Assembly (NCBI GenBank): GCA_003161205.1
Contig: PMOU01000039.1
Span: 1 to 5,046, forward strand
DNA: 5,046 bases
From: Actinomycetota bacterium
Lineage (GTDB): Bacteria; Actinomycetota; Actinomycetes; Streptosporangiales; Streptosporangiaceae
Direction: 5' to 3'
Below the pieces are notes generated by a model that was given only the letters and a program-made list of their open reading frames with translations, had not been told where the DNA came from and ran no database searches. The position numbers were made by a program, and so were the translations under genes. Within the stretch, counting starts at the first letter, position 1. Each line of letters begins with the position of its first letter. This document shows, piece after piece, positions 1-5,046 of this stretch.

Positions 1-1932
1 GACCCGGCCCGGCCCGTCGACACGCTGGTCGAAGCGATCGGCGGGCGGAGCATGCTGATTCTGCTCGACAACTGTGAGCACGTCATCGGCACGTGCGCCA
101 AGCTCGCCGACGCGCTGCTGCGGAACTGTCCGAACGTCGCGATCCTGGCGACGAGCCGCGAGCCGCTGGGCATCGACGGCGAGCGCGTCCACCGGATCCC
201 CTCCCTGGGCATGCCAGCCGACGACGACGACTCAGATGCGATCCGCGACACCGAGGCCGTCCGGCTGCTGCTGGACCGGGCGGTGCAGCATGGGGTGGCG
301 CTCGCGTGGGACGGGCGCTCCGCCGCCACGGTCAGCCGGATCTGCCGCCGCCTCGACGGCATTCCGCTGGCCATCGAGCTGGCCGCCGCCCGTCTGCGGG
401 TGATGTCGGTCACCGAGCTGGAGGCCCGGCTCGACCAGCGCTTCTCGATCCTGACCGGCGGATCGCGCGCGGCCCTGCCGCGCCAGCAGACGCTGCTCGC
501 CATGGTCGACTGGTCCTGGGAGCTGCTGCATGACTCCGAGCGACACGTGCTCGCGCGCCTGTCTGTGTTCGCTGGCGGTTTCGACCTGGCCGCGGCCGAG
601 GCGCTTACGTCGGGCGAGGGAGTGCGCCCGGAGGAGGTCATCGGGCTGCTTGCCGCCCTGGTCGATAAGAACCTCGTGCAGTTCGACGACACCGGCACGG
701 GACCCGCTCGCTACCGGCTACTGGAAACCGTCAGGCAGTACGCGACGCGGCAGCTCGAAGCGGGTAACCCAGCTGCGGCGTACGACGCCCGGGTGGCCCA
801 CCGGGATCATTACCTGGCTCTCGCGCAAGCCGCGGCCCCGCGGCTAGTGGCAGCCGAGCAGGCCGAGTGGCTGGATCGCCTCGACCTGGAGCTCGGCAAC
901 CTGCGGGCCGCGATCGCGTTCTGCCTGGAGCACGAGGACCCGGCCTCCGGCATCGCCCTGGTCACCTCCCTGGAGGTCTTCTGGAGGGCACGGGGGCGCG
1001 CCGCGGAGGGAGCCGACGCCCTGGCCGGGCTGCTCGGCCTGCCGCCGGGCCGGGAGGCGACACTCCGCCGCGGCCTGGGCCTGGCTATCGCGGCGGATCT
1101 GTCCCAGCACGCAGGCCGGTACGCGGCCGCTGAGCATTTCTGTGACGAGGCACTGGCCCTCGCCCAGCCGGCCGGTGACGACCACCTGGTGGCCCATGTC
1201 CTGCGTACCCGTGCCTACGTCCTGCTTCGCCAGGGCCAGCAGGCCACCGCCGCGCTCCCGCTCATCGAGCGGGGCCTGGGACTGGCCCGCCGACTCGGGG
1301 CGGGCCATCTCACCGCCCGGCTGCTGGCCAGCCGCGCCTACGCCTTGGATGTCCAAGGGGACCACGCGGCGGCGGAGCGCGATGCCGCCGAGGCGCTGTC
1401 GCTCTACCGCCAGGCTGGTGACCGGCGTGAGTCAGGGACGATACTCGGCAACCTCGGGTACACCGAGCTGTCGACGGGCGACCTGGGTCCCGCCCGCGAT
1501 CACCTGATGGAGTCCCTTGCCATCGCCCGTGTGCTTAACGATTCCTACGGCGTGGTTTACGGGACCTTCAATCTCGGCCTGGCCGAGTATCTCGGCGGTT
1601 CGGCGAGCGCTGCCGAAGATCTGTTCACGGAATCCTTCATCCTGGCCCGGCGCGTGATGATGAAGCCAGGCATCGCCTATGCGCTGATCGGCCTGGCTAT
1701 GGCCGGCCGCGACGGCGACCCGGACCGGGCCGCCCGGCTGCATGGCGCGGCCGAGGCGGCCCTGACGGCTCTGGGCGAGACCGTCGATCCGGTCGAAGCC
1801 AGGTTGCGCGAGCGTGATTGCCGGCGCTTGCGCTCCGTTCTCGGGCCCGAGGCCTTCGCGGCCGGATACGCCGCGGGGCAGTCGCTGACCTCAGAGGAGA
1901 TCCTCGTGCTGGCCCTCGGCCAGCACGCCTAA
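1..1932 (+). CDS. AfsR/SARP-like STAND NTPase regulator with TPR-type C-terminus (5' partial)
   Basis: The frame is open from base 1, so the gene starts upstream and the ATG at 52 is internal. Residue numbers below count from that Met. Residues 2-12 (LILLDNCEHV) are a Walker B strand, followed by the sensor-like LATSREPLG at 32-40 and the GIPLAIELAAARLR segment at 104-117. This order is characteristic of the NB-ARC/STAND ATPases in actinobacterial AfsR, SARP and LuxR-LAL-type regulators. A winged-helix-like segment follows (about 145-235, with QQTLLAMVDWSWELL and YRLLETVRQYA). Alanine-rich helical repeats of TPR type fill about 270-575. The P-loop and any N-terminal DNA-binding domain lie outside the window. 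The C-terminus ends at LTSEEILVLAL with no LuxR helix-turn-helix, so DNA binding, if any, would be N-terminal (BTAD/OmpR-type). By family, such proteins are ATP-dependent cytoplasmic switches controlling secondary metabolism or other regulons; the target here is unknown. The family call is firm; the exact subclass is not. Confidence 0.85.
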   Translation, partial: DPARPVDTLVEAIGGRSMLILLDNCEHVIGTCAKLADALLRNCPNVAILATSREPLGIDGERVHRIPSLGMPADDDDSDAIRDTEAVRLLLDRAVQHGVALAWDGRSAATVSRICRRLDGIPLAIELAAARLRVMSVTELEARLDQRFSILTGGSRAALPRQQTLLAMVDWSWELLHDSERHVLARLSVFAGGFDLAAAEALTSGEGVRPEEVIGLLAALVDKNLVQFDDTGTGPARYRLLETVRQYATRQLEAGNPAAAYDARVAHRDHYLALAQAAAPRLVAAEQAEWLDRLDLELGNLRAAIAFCLEHEDPASGIALVTSLEVFWRARGRAAEGADALAGLLGLPPGREATLRRGLGLAIAADLSQHAGRYAAAEHFCDEALALAQPAGDDHLVAHVLRTRAYVLLRQGQQATAALPLIERGLGLARRLGAGHLTARLLASRAYALDVQGDHAAAERDAAEALSLYRQAGDRRESGTILGNLGYTELSTGDLGPARDHLMESLAIARVLNDSYGVVYGTFNLGLAEYLGGSASAAEDLFTESFILARRVMMKPGIAYALIGLAMAGRDGDPDRAARLHGAAEAALTALGETVDPVEARLRERDCRRLRSVLGPEAFAAGYAAGQSLTSEEILVLALGQHA

Positions 1933-1940
1933 CCGGCGCT

Positions 1941-2867
1941 CTACCGTCCCAGTTCCCGGCGCGGTACCGGCAGCCTGAGACCGGACAGGGCGACGGGGTC
2001 GTGCAAGATCGCGGCGCCCAGCTCGTTGACCCGCACGGAGACCAGGCCGTCGTAGCGGGACAGGCACGGGTACCGATCGGCACCCCACAGACCGCGGTAA
2101 TCATCGCGCGCACCGCACGGGCCGGTGTAGGCCACGTCGATCACGCCCATGGTGGCCGCGTACTCGAACAGCACGCAGAGCGCATACCGGCCCTCGAGCA
2201 CATCCCAGGCCGCGGCGCCGGCGTGACCGAGCGACCCGTAGTAGGAGTCGGCCAGGTACAGCCGCCACAGCGCCCGCAGGCCCCTGGTCACGGCCAGCGG
2301 GCGCGGCTGCGTGGCCAGCAGCCGCAGCAGCACGTCGATGTCGGTCCAGGCCCCGGGCTGGAGCGCGGCGAGCCCCGCGGCCACCGCGGCGCGGCGCTTC
2401 GGGACCGCCGTCAGGGTGGACGGCTTTCGCTGTCCCTTGATCGCCTCGACCCGGGCGAGCTCGTCGTGGGAGACGCTCGTCAGCCACCTGTCCCACAGCG
2501 CGCCGAGCGCCGGATAGGACGGCCGGGCGAGCACCGCCTGGCCGCGCGCGGTCAGCTCGAGCGTGGTCCCGGCCAGCTGGGCCAGGCCGCCGGCCTGCAG
2601 CAGCAGGGGCCACGCGACCGCGGCGACGGGCTCGCCGCGGTCATCGTCGTAGTAGTCCCCGGCGACCAGGACGTCTTCGACCAGCCTGACCGTCGAGGCC
2701 AGCGGCCGCCTGGTGGCCGCGCTGCAGCGCAGCTGGTGGTCGGCGGTCAGCTCCAGCACGGCGACCAGGTTGGACAGCGCGTCCGGCGCGGTGCAGCGCA
2801 GCAGGACCGGGGCGGGCTGGAAATACTCCGCCCGTTCCTCGGTGACGACGACAAGGCCCTGGGCCAC
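1941..2867 (-). CDS. Conserved-looking protein of unknown function, 308 aa
   Basis: I cannot assign a function. The only possible start is GTG at 2867: an in-frame TAA lies four codons upstream (2877-2879), and an AAGG ribosome-binding site (2875-2878) sits 7 nt before it. The protein is soluble, with no signal peptide or membrane segment. Residues 20-45 (PVLLRCTAPDALSNLVAVLEL) and 85-115 (LLLQAGGLAQL, then LELTARGQAVL) read like winged-helix or helicase-associated modules, with a wing-like 'LELTARG' strand-turn. The C-terminal third is rich in aromatic residues and looks the most constrained: LFEYAATMGVIDVAY at 233-247, DYRGLWGAD at 256-264 and LSRYDGL at 269-275. That block resembles C-terminal segments I associate with uncharacterised helicase-associated (XPB/Ssl2 N-terminal-like) proteins, but this is a recollection, not a match. 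It is convergent with the upstream regulator (8-bp gap) and divergent from the DUF429 gene. A nucleic-acid-binding role is speculation. Confidence 0.8.
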   Translation of the reverse strand: MAQGLVVVTEERAEYFQPAPVLLRCTAPDALSNLVAVLELTADHQLRCSAATRRPLASTVRLVEDVLVAGDYYDDDRGEPVAAVAWPLLLQAGGLAQLAGTTLELTARGQAVLARPSYPALGALWDRWLTSVSHDELARVEAIKGQRKPSTLTAVPKRRAAVAAGLAALQPGAWTDIDVLLRLLATQPRPLAVTRGLRALWRLYLADSYYGSLGHAGAAAWDVLEGRYALCVLFEYAATMGVIDVAYTGPCGARDDYRGLWGADRYPCLSRYDGLVSVRVNELGAAILHDPVALSGLRLPVPRRELGR

Positions 2868-2952
2868 GACGAAACCTTAGCGGCTGGCGGCCCGTCCCGC
2901 CGGTAGCCTCGCCGGACGACACCGCCGCAAGCCGATATGCGACGGTAGCGGT
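2868..2952. other. Divergent intergenic region between the 308-aa gene and the DUF429 gene
   Basis: These 85 bp must hold the promoters of both divergent genes. The minus-strand gene has an AAGG ribosome-binding site at 2875-2878. On the plus strand, TAGCCT at 2904-2909 fits the loose actinobacterial -10 pattern TANNNT and would give a leader of roughly 37 nt for the DUF429 gene, but no -35 hexamer is recognisable at the right spacing. The DUF429 start has only a weak purine-poor upstream sequence. No palindrome strong enough to call an operator was seen. Confidence 0.35.
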
Positions 2953-3681
2953 ATGCGCGTGACCGGAGTGGATGCCTGCCGGGGCGGCTGGGTCGCGGTC
3001 AGCCTGGAGGGGTCCCGGCTGGCGCGCCGGGCCGACCGCCTGGTGTCCGTCGCGGTGCACGGGTCGCTGGCCCGCGTGCTCGGCCAAGCGGCCGCTGCTG
3101 GTCCCGGCTGGGTCGTCGGGATCGACATGCCCCTCGGGCTGCTCGACGCGGGCTGGCGCGAGGCGGACCGGGCGGCCCGCGGCCTGCTCGGGCCCAGGCG
3201 CAGCTCGGTCTTCGCGATCCCGCCCCAGGCCGTGTGGGCGCAGCCGAGCTACCCCGCCGCGAACCAGCTCTGCCGCGACCTCACCGGTCAGGGTTTCAGC
3301 GTGCAGGCGTGGGGGCTGCGCGCGAAGCTGCTCGAGGCGAACCAGTACCGCGAGGCGTGCGGGCACCCGATGTATGAGGTGCACCCGGAACTCGCGTTCG
3401 CGGCCATGGCGGGAGCCCCGCTGGCGCACAGCAAGCACACCGCGCCCGGACGCGAGCTGCGCCGGGAGCTGCTGGCCCGGGCCGGGATCGTGCTTCCGGA
3501 CGGCCCGGCCGGCGCCGGACCGAGGCGCCCGAGGACCCGCCCGGCGACCCCGGTGACGGACACCCTGGACGCGGCGGCCGTGGCCTGGAGCGCCTGGCGG
3601 ATCGCGACCGGTCAGGCCGTCATCCTGCCGGACTGCCCGCAGCAGGACACCCAGGGCCGCGACATCACGATCCGCTATTAA
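2953..3681 (+). CDS. DUF429 family protein, predicted RNase H-fold nuclease
   Basis: The 242-residue product carries the ordered motifs of the DUF429 family (predicted RNase H-like nucleases). GVDACRGGW at 5-13 includes Asp7 on the first strand. GIDMPLGL at 56-63 includes Asp58. PRRSSVFAIP is at 81-90 and YEVHPELAF at 141-149, with Glu142 and Glu146 as acidic candidates. DTLDAAAVAW is at 203-212, with Asp203 and Asp206. This spacing of acidic residues is what an RNase H-like two-metal centre would need, so the active site looks intact. Catalytic activity in this family is predicted rather than well established, and the substrate is unknown. The ATG at 2953 places the first beta strand right at the N-terminus, as is usual for the family, although its ribosome-binding site is weak. 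The protein is soluble and full length. Its stop codon overlaps that of the convergent TetR gene. No neighbour clearly indicates its role. Confidence 0.88.
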   Translation: MRVTGVDACRGGWVAVSLEGSRLARRADRLVSVAVHGSLARVLGQAAAAGPGWVVGIDMPLGLLDAGWREADRAARGLLGPRRSSVFAIPPQAVWAQPSYPAANQLCRDLTGQGFSVQAWGLRAKLLEANQYREACGHPMYEVHPELAFAAMAGAPLAHSKHTAPGRELRRELLARAGIVLPDGPAGAGPRRPRTRPATPVTDTLDAAAVAWSAWRIATGQAVILPDCPQQDTQGRDITIRY

Positions 3682-4346
3682 GGACGCGCACGACGCGGCG
3701 GCCCGCGCCGGGCGCGCAGGCCGTCAAAGGCCATGGCGCAGACCGCGTCCGCAAGCGACCGGGTGTCGGCGCGCCGCACCGGCCGGTACCACTCCACGAC
3801 GGAGTTGACCAGGCCGAACAGCAGCCGCGCGGTGAGCATCGCATCGGCGTCGGGCCGCATGTCGCCGTCGCGCACGGCCTGGGCCACCAGCTCGGCCACG
3901 AACCGGTCAAAGGCGCGCCGCTGCTCCAGGGCGGCCCGCTCGACGTCGGTGTTGCCCCGTACCCGCAGCAGCAGGGTGACGTAGGGCGATTCGGCTTCGA
4001 GCACCTCGACGCTGCTCCGGACCAGGTATTCGAGCCGCTCGATGGCCGGGGCGGGGAGCACGCGAGCCCGGTCCGCCGCGGCGGCCAGTCCGGCTAGCGC
4101 CCGGTCCAGGGCCAGCCGGAGCAGTTCCTCTTTGCCCGTCACGTGGTGATAGATGGCTGACTTGGCGATGCCGAGGCGATCCGCGAGATCTCTCATGCTC
4201 GTGCGGTCATAGCCACGCTCATTGAAGATCTCGACGGCCACCGCGAGCACCGACGCCAGGTCGTGGCCCGGACGTCCGCGGCGCGTCCCCGCGGACGGGG
4301 TTTCAGTGGCCGGCGGGTCCTGGCCCGGCTCCACGGACGGGATCAC
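3678..4346 (-). CDS. paaR: TetR-family repressor, probable PaaR of phenylacetate catabolism
   Basis: The 222-residue protein has a TetR_N DNA-binding domain at about 30-76. The helix-turn-helix is TSMRDLADRLGIAKSAIYHH (49-68), followed by the family hallmark VTGKEELL. It continues into a helical ligand/dimerisation domain ending with LLFGLVNSVVEWYRP (175-189). The start is placed at GTG 4346 because it overlaps the paaI stop as GTGA. No good Shine-Dalgarno precedes it, so translation probably depends on coupling from paaI. A second in-frame GTG four codons later is possible. The same frame remains open further upstream through paaI, but that stretch is Gly/Pro/Arg-rich shadow sequence. The PaaR assignment is inferred from context: it is cotranscribed with paaI, divergent from paaA, and beside a palindrome with the PaaR-type core. 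TetR-type PaaR proteins sense phenylacetyl-CoA and release DNA. The N-terminal 25 residues before the helix-turn-helix are low complexity. Family is certain; PaaR identity is likely. Confidence 0.85.
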   Translation of the reverse strand: MIPSVEPGQDPPATETPSAGTRRGRPGHDLASVLAVAVEIFNERGYDRTSMRDLADRLGIAKSAIYHHVTGKEELLRLALDRALAGLAAAADRARVLPAPAIERLEYLVRSSVEVLEAESPYVTLLLRVRGNTDVERAALEQRRAFDRFVAELVAQAVRDGDMRPDADAMLTARLLFGLVNSVVEWYRPVRRADTRSLADAVCAMAFDGLRARRGPPRRARP

Positions 4347-4819
4347 GAGGCTGGAGCGGCCGGGGCCGGGGCCTGGGTCGGGGCGGCCGGGGCCTGGGTC
4401 GGGGCGGCCGGGGCCGGGGCCGGGGTCAGCTGGTGGCTTCTCCCCCGGAATTCGGCGATTACCTCGCCGTCGCGGCGGACGGTCACGTCGTATAGCCCGG
4501 ACCGCCCGAACCGCGTGCGCATGACGGCCTCGGCGATCAGCACGTCGCCGGCCCGCGCGGGCGCGACAAAGACGATGTCGGCCGAGGCGGCCACCGTCAC
4601 CGGCCCGTAGCTGTTGCACGCGCAGGCGAACGCGGTGTCGGCCAGCGTGAAGATAAGGCCGCCGTGGGCGATGGCGTGCCCGTTGACCATGTCGGCGCGC
4701 ACCGTCATCTGTGTCACCGCCCGTCCCTCGCCCTGGTCGACCAGCTCGATGCCCAGGGCGCGCGAGGCCTCGTCCTTCGTCATCATCGCCTGGACGCTGG
4801 GCGTATGCGCCACCGCCAT
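4343..4819 (-). CDS. paaI: PaaI hotdog-fold acyl-CoA thioesterase with Ala/Pro-rich C-terminal tail
   Basis: This is a hydroxyphenylacetyl-CoA/phenylacetyl-CoA thioesterase of the phenylacetate pathway. The cytoplasmic, tetrameric hotdog enzyme hydrolyses ring-hydroxylated or stalled CoA thioesters and frees CoA. The resemblance to E. coli PaaI, from memory, is strong along residues 10-131: EGRAVTQMTV at 31-40, VNGH at 45-48, HGG at 52-54, LADTAFACACNSYG at 59-72, GLYDVTV at 108-114 and FRGRSHQL at 124-131. With the ATG start, the catalytic Asp falls at 61 and the oxyanion-loop Gly at 53, the same numbers as in the E. coli protein. After SHQL a 27-residue tail of Ala, Pro, Thr and Gln follows, encoded by tandem 21-bp repeats and absent from the usual ~140-residue enzyme. 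AGGAGG lies only 2 nt before this ATG; a GTG two codons downstream (4813) has better spacing, so the true start may be there (156 aa). It is the first gene of a coupled operon with the TetR gene. Confidence 0.93.
   Translation of the reverse strand: MAVAHTPSVQAMMTKDEASRALGIELVDQGEGRAVTQMTVRADMVNGHAIAHGGLIFTLADTAFACACNSYGPVTVAASADIVFVAPARAGDVLIAEAVMRTRFGRSGLYDVTVRRDGEVIAEFRGRSHQLTPAPAPAAPTQAPAAPTQAPAPAAPAS
4364..4415. repeat. 21-bp tandem repeat, about 2.5 copies, inside the paaI 3' end
   Basis: Each base from 4364 to 4394 is identical to the base 21 positions downstream, giving a perfect 52-bp direct tandem repeat. Degenerate GGCCGGGG-type sequence continues on both sides (about 4356-4426). 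The 21-bp period is seven codons, so copy-number changes keep frame. On the minus strand it encodes the repeated peptide AAPTQAP in the tail of PaaI. It lies immediately upstream of the GTGA junction with the TetR gene. Confidence 0.9.
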
Positions 4820-4827
4820 CTCCTCCT
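4820..4827 (-). promoter_or_regulatory. Ribosome-binding site of paaI, start-deciding
   Basis: The minus strand reads AGGAGGAG directly before the ATG at 4819, so the AGGAGG core (4827-4822) is 2 nt from ATG but 8 nt from the in-frame GTG at 4813. The spacing favours GTG, while codon preference and the alignment numbering favour ATG. The first base of the core is shared with the edge of the palindrome. Confidence 0.75.
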
Positions 4828-4860
4828 GTATTATTGACCGAACGTCCGGTAAATAATACA
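4827..4860. promoter_or_regulatory. 34-bp palindromic operator, PaaR-type
   Basis: Comparing the two strands, 15 of the 17 base pairs in each half-site are symmetric, so only two positions per arm break the dyad. The centre is ACCGAACGTCCGGT (4837-4850), flanked by A/T-rich arms TGTATTATT and AATAATACA. The core ACCG-NN-CG-NN-CGGT equals the core I recall for the C. glutamicum PaaR operator. The outer trinucleotides ATT and AAT each differ by one base from the recalled ACT and AGT. The site fills most of the 60-bp gap between paaI and paaA, placing it to repress both directions. The repressor is most likely the TetR protein encoded at 3678-4346. Dyad symmetry is seen directly; binding is inferred. 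Confidence 0.88.
4829..4858. promoter_or_regulatory. Candidate face-to-face -10 elements inside the operator arms
   Basis: TATTAT occurs at 4829-4834 on the plus strand and, by symmetry, at 4858-4853 on the minus strand; each is one base from the TATAAT consensus. If used, they would start transcription near the palindrome centre, giving leaders of about 39 nt for paaA and about 27 nt for paaI. No convincing -35 hexamers sit at standard spacing, which is common in actinomycetes. TTGACC at 4834-4839 looks like a -35 but has no -10 about 17 bp downstream. Confidence 0.35.
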
Positions 4861-4864
4861 GGCC

Positions 4865-4874
4865 GGAGGAGAGG
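4865..4874 (+). promoter_or_regulatory. Ribosome-binding site of paaA
   Basis: The purine run GGAGGAGAGG lies 5 nt before the ATG at 4880. Both GGAGG (4865-4869) and GAGAGG (4869-4874) are within range. It supports the ATG at 4880 over the in-frame ATG at 4901. Confidence 0.75.
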
Positions 4875-4879
4875 TCGCG

Positions 4880-5046
4880 ATGACTGCACTGTCCGAGGAA
4901 ATGACGGACGGCCTTCAGGCCCACTTCGACGAGACGATCGACCGCGGCCGGCGCATCGAGCCGCGGGACTGGATGCCGGACGCCTACCGCGCGACGATGG
5001 TCCGCCAGATCGCCCAGCACGCCCACTCGGAGATCATCGGCATGCA
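4880..5046 (+). CDS. paaA: PaaA, 1,2-phenylacetyl-CoA epoxidase oxygenase subunit (3' partial)
   Basis: The first 55 codons are present and the gene runs off the right edge. After a variable N-terminus ([20 protein letters not shown]), residues 26-33 read IEPRDWMP, 34-43 [10 protein letters not shown] and 44-55 [12 protein letters not shown]. From memory this is nearly the same as the E. coli PaaA N-terminus ([13 protein letters not shown], then RQIGQHAHSEIVGM). PaaA is the catalytic ferritin-like di-iron subunit of the cytoplasmic PaaABCE multicomponent monooxygenase, which epoxidises the aromatic ring of phenylacetyl-CoA with O2 and reducing equivalents from PaaE. Glu51 in HAHSE is a likely metal-region residue; the remaining ligands lie beyond the window. 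The ATG at 4880 has a strong ribosome-binding site. It is divergent from paaI-paaR and should be followed by paaB, paaC and related genes. Control by the adjacent palindrome is expected. Confidence 0.93.
   Translation, partial: MTALSEEMTDGLQAHFDETIDRGRRIEPRDWMPDAYRATMVRQIAQHAHSEIIGM

Noticed and set aside
1818..2906. A 362-codon plus-strand open frame opposite the 308-aa gene.
   Set aside because: Its translation is Gln/Gly/Arg/Pro-rich without recognisable motifs, it overlaps the end of the regulator gene, and the minus-strand frame has a ribosome-binding site and balanced protein composition.
2904..2909. A firm promoter for the DUF429 gene at TAGCCT.
   Set aside because: It fits only the loose TANNNT pattern and has no -35 partner; such hexamers occur by chance, so it is mentioned only in the intergenic entry.
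2641..3438. A 265-codon minus-strand open frame across the DUF429 start.
   Set aside because: The plus-strand DUF429 motifs are unmistakable and this frame has only low-complexity Arg/Gly/Pro composition.
4364..4415. A CRISPR-like or mobile repeat.
   Set aside because: The 21-bp units are directly adjacent with no spacers, keep reading frame and encode the PaaI tail, so this is a simple coding tandem repeat.
4834..4839. TTGACC as the -35 element of the paaA promoter.
   Set aside because: About 17 bp downstream the sequence is TACAGG, which is not a credible -10. The nearer TAATAC leaves only 14 bp. The hexamer is better explained as part of the operator core.
4347..4889. An N-terminal extension of the TetR protein, because its frame stays open upstream to 4889.
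   Set aside because: The extension would run through paaI and the operator in a shifted frame and is Gly/Pro/Arg/Asp-rich low complexity, as expected of an out-of-frame shadow in GC-rich DNA. The GTGA start explains the gene fully.
4820..5026. A longer PaaI beginning upstream at 5026.
   Set aside because: It would be antisense to the start of paaA and would read through the palindrome. The PaaI family similarity begins just after 4819, where a strong ribosome-binding site lies.

Overview
The window is very GC-rich, has strong codon bias toward G/C in third positions, and encodes protein families typical of actinomycetes (a large AfsR/SARP-type STAND regulator, a DUF429 protein, a TetR regulator). 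It most likely comes from a high-GC actinobacterium such as a streptomycete or a relative. The genus cannot be fixed from this sequence alone.

Layout, left to right. (1) 1-1932, plus: the C-terminal 643 codons of a large NTPase/TPR signal-transduction regulator, cut off by the left edge. (2) 1941-2867, minus: a 308-residue protein of unassigned function, convergent with the regulator and only 8 bp from it. (3) 2953-3681, plus: a DUF429 protein (predicted RNase H-fold nuclease), divergent from gene 2 across 85 bp. (4) 3678-4346, minus: a TetR-family repressor whose stop codon overlaps that of the DUF429 gene in a shared TTAA. (5) 4343-4819, minus: PaaI, a hotdog-fold thioesterase, whose TGA stop overlaps the GTG start of the TetR gene. 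(6) 4820-4879: a 60-bp divergent control region almost filled by a 34-bp palindrome. (7) 4880 to the right edge, plus: the first 55 codons of PaaA, the phenylacetyl-CoA epoxidase oxygenase subunit. This last gene runs off the window.

The best-supported biology is on the right. It is the edge of a phenylacetate (paa) catabolic cluster, with the catalytic epoxidase gene paaA transcribed away from a translationally coupled paaI-tetR pair. The palindrome between them has the core ACCG-NN-CG-NN-CGGT, which matches the operator core I recall for the TetR-type phenylacetate repressor PaaR of Corynebacterium glutamicum. The simplest model is that the TetR protein is a PaaR. It would sit on this one site, repress both paaA and its own operon, and be released by phenylacetyl-CoA. 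PaaI would hydrolyse phenylacetyl-CoA and ring-hydroxylated or dead-end CoA thioesters, protecting CoA pools while the epoxidase works.

The left three genes have no evident link to phenylacetate metabolism and look like ordinary chromosomal neighbours. I see no RNA genes, mobile elements, CRISPR arrays or convincing terminators, and no gene-free stretch longer than 85 bp. I did not find a clearly new system. The most useful observations are the PaaR-type operator with its embedded promoters and the repeat-encoded tail on PaaI.
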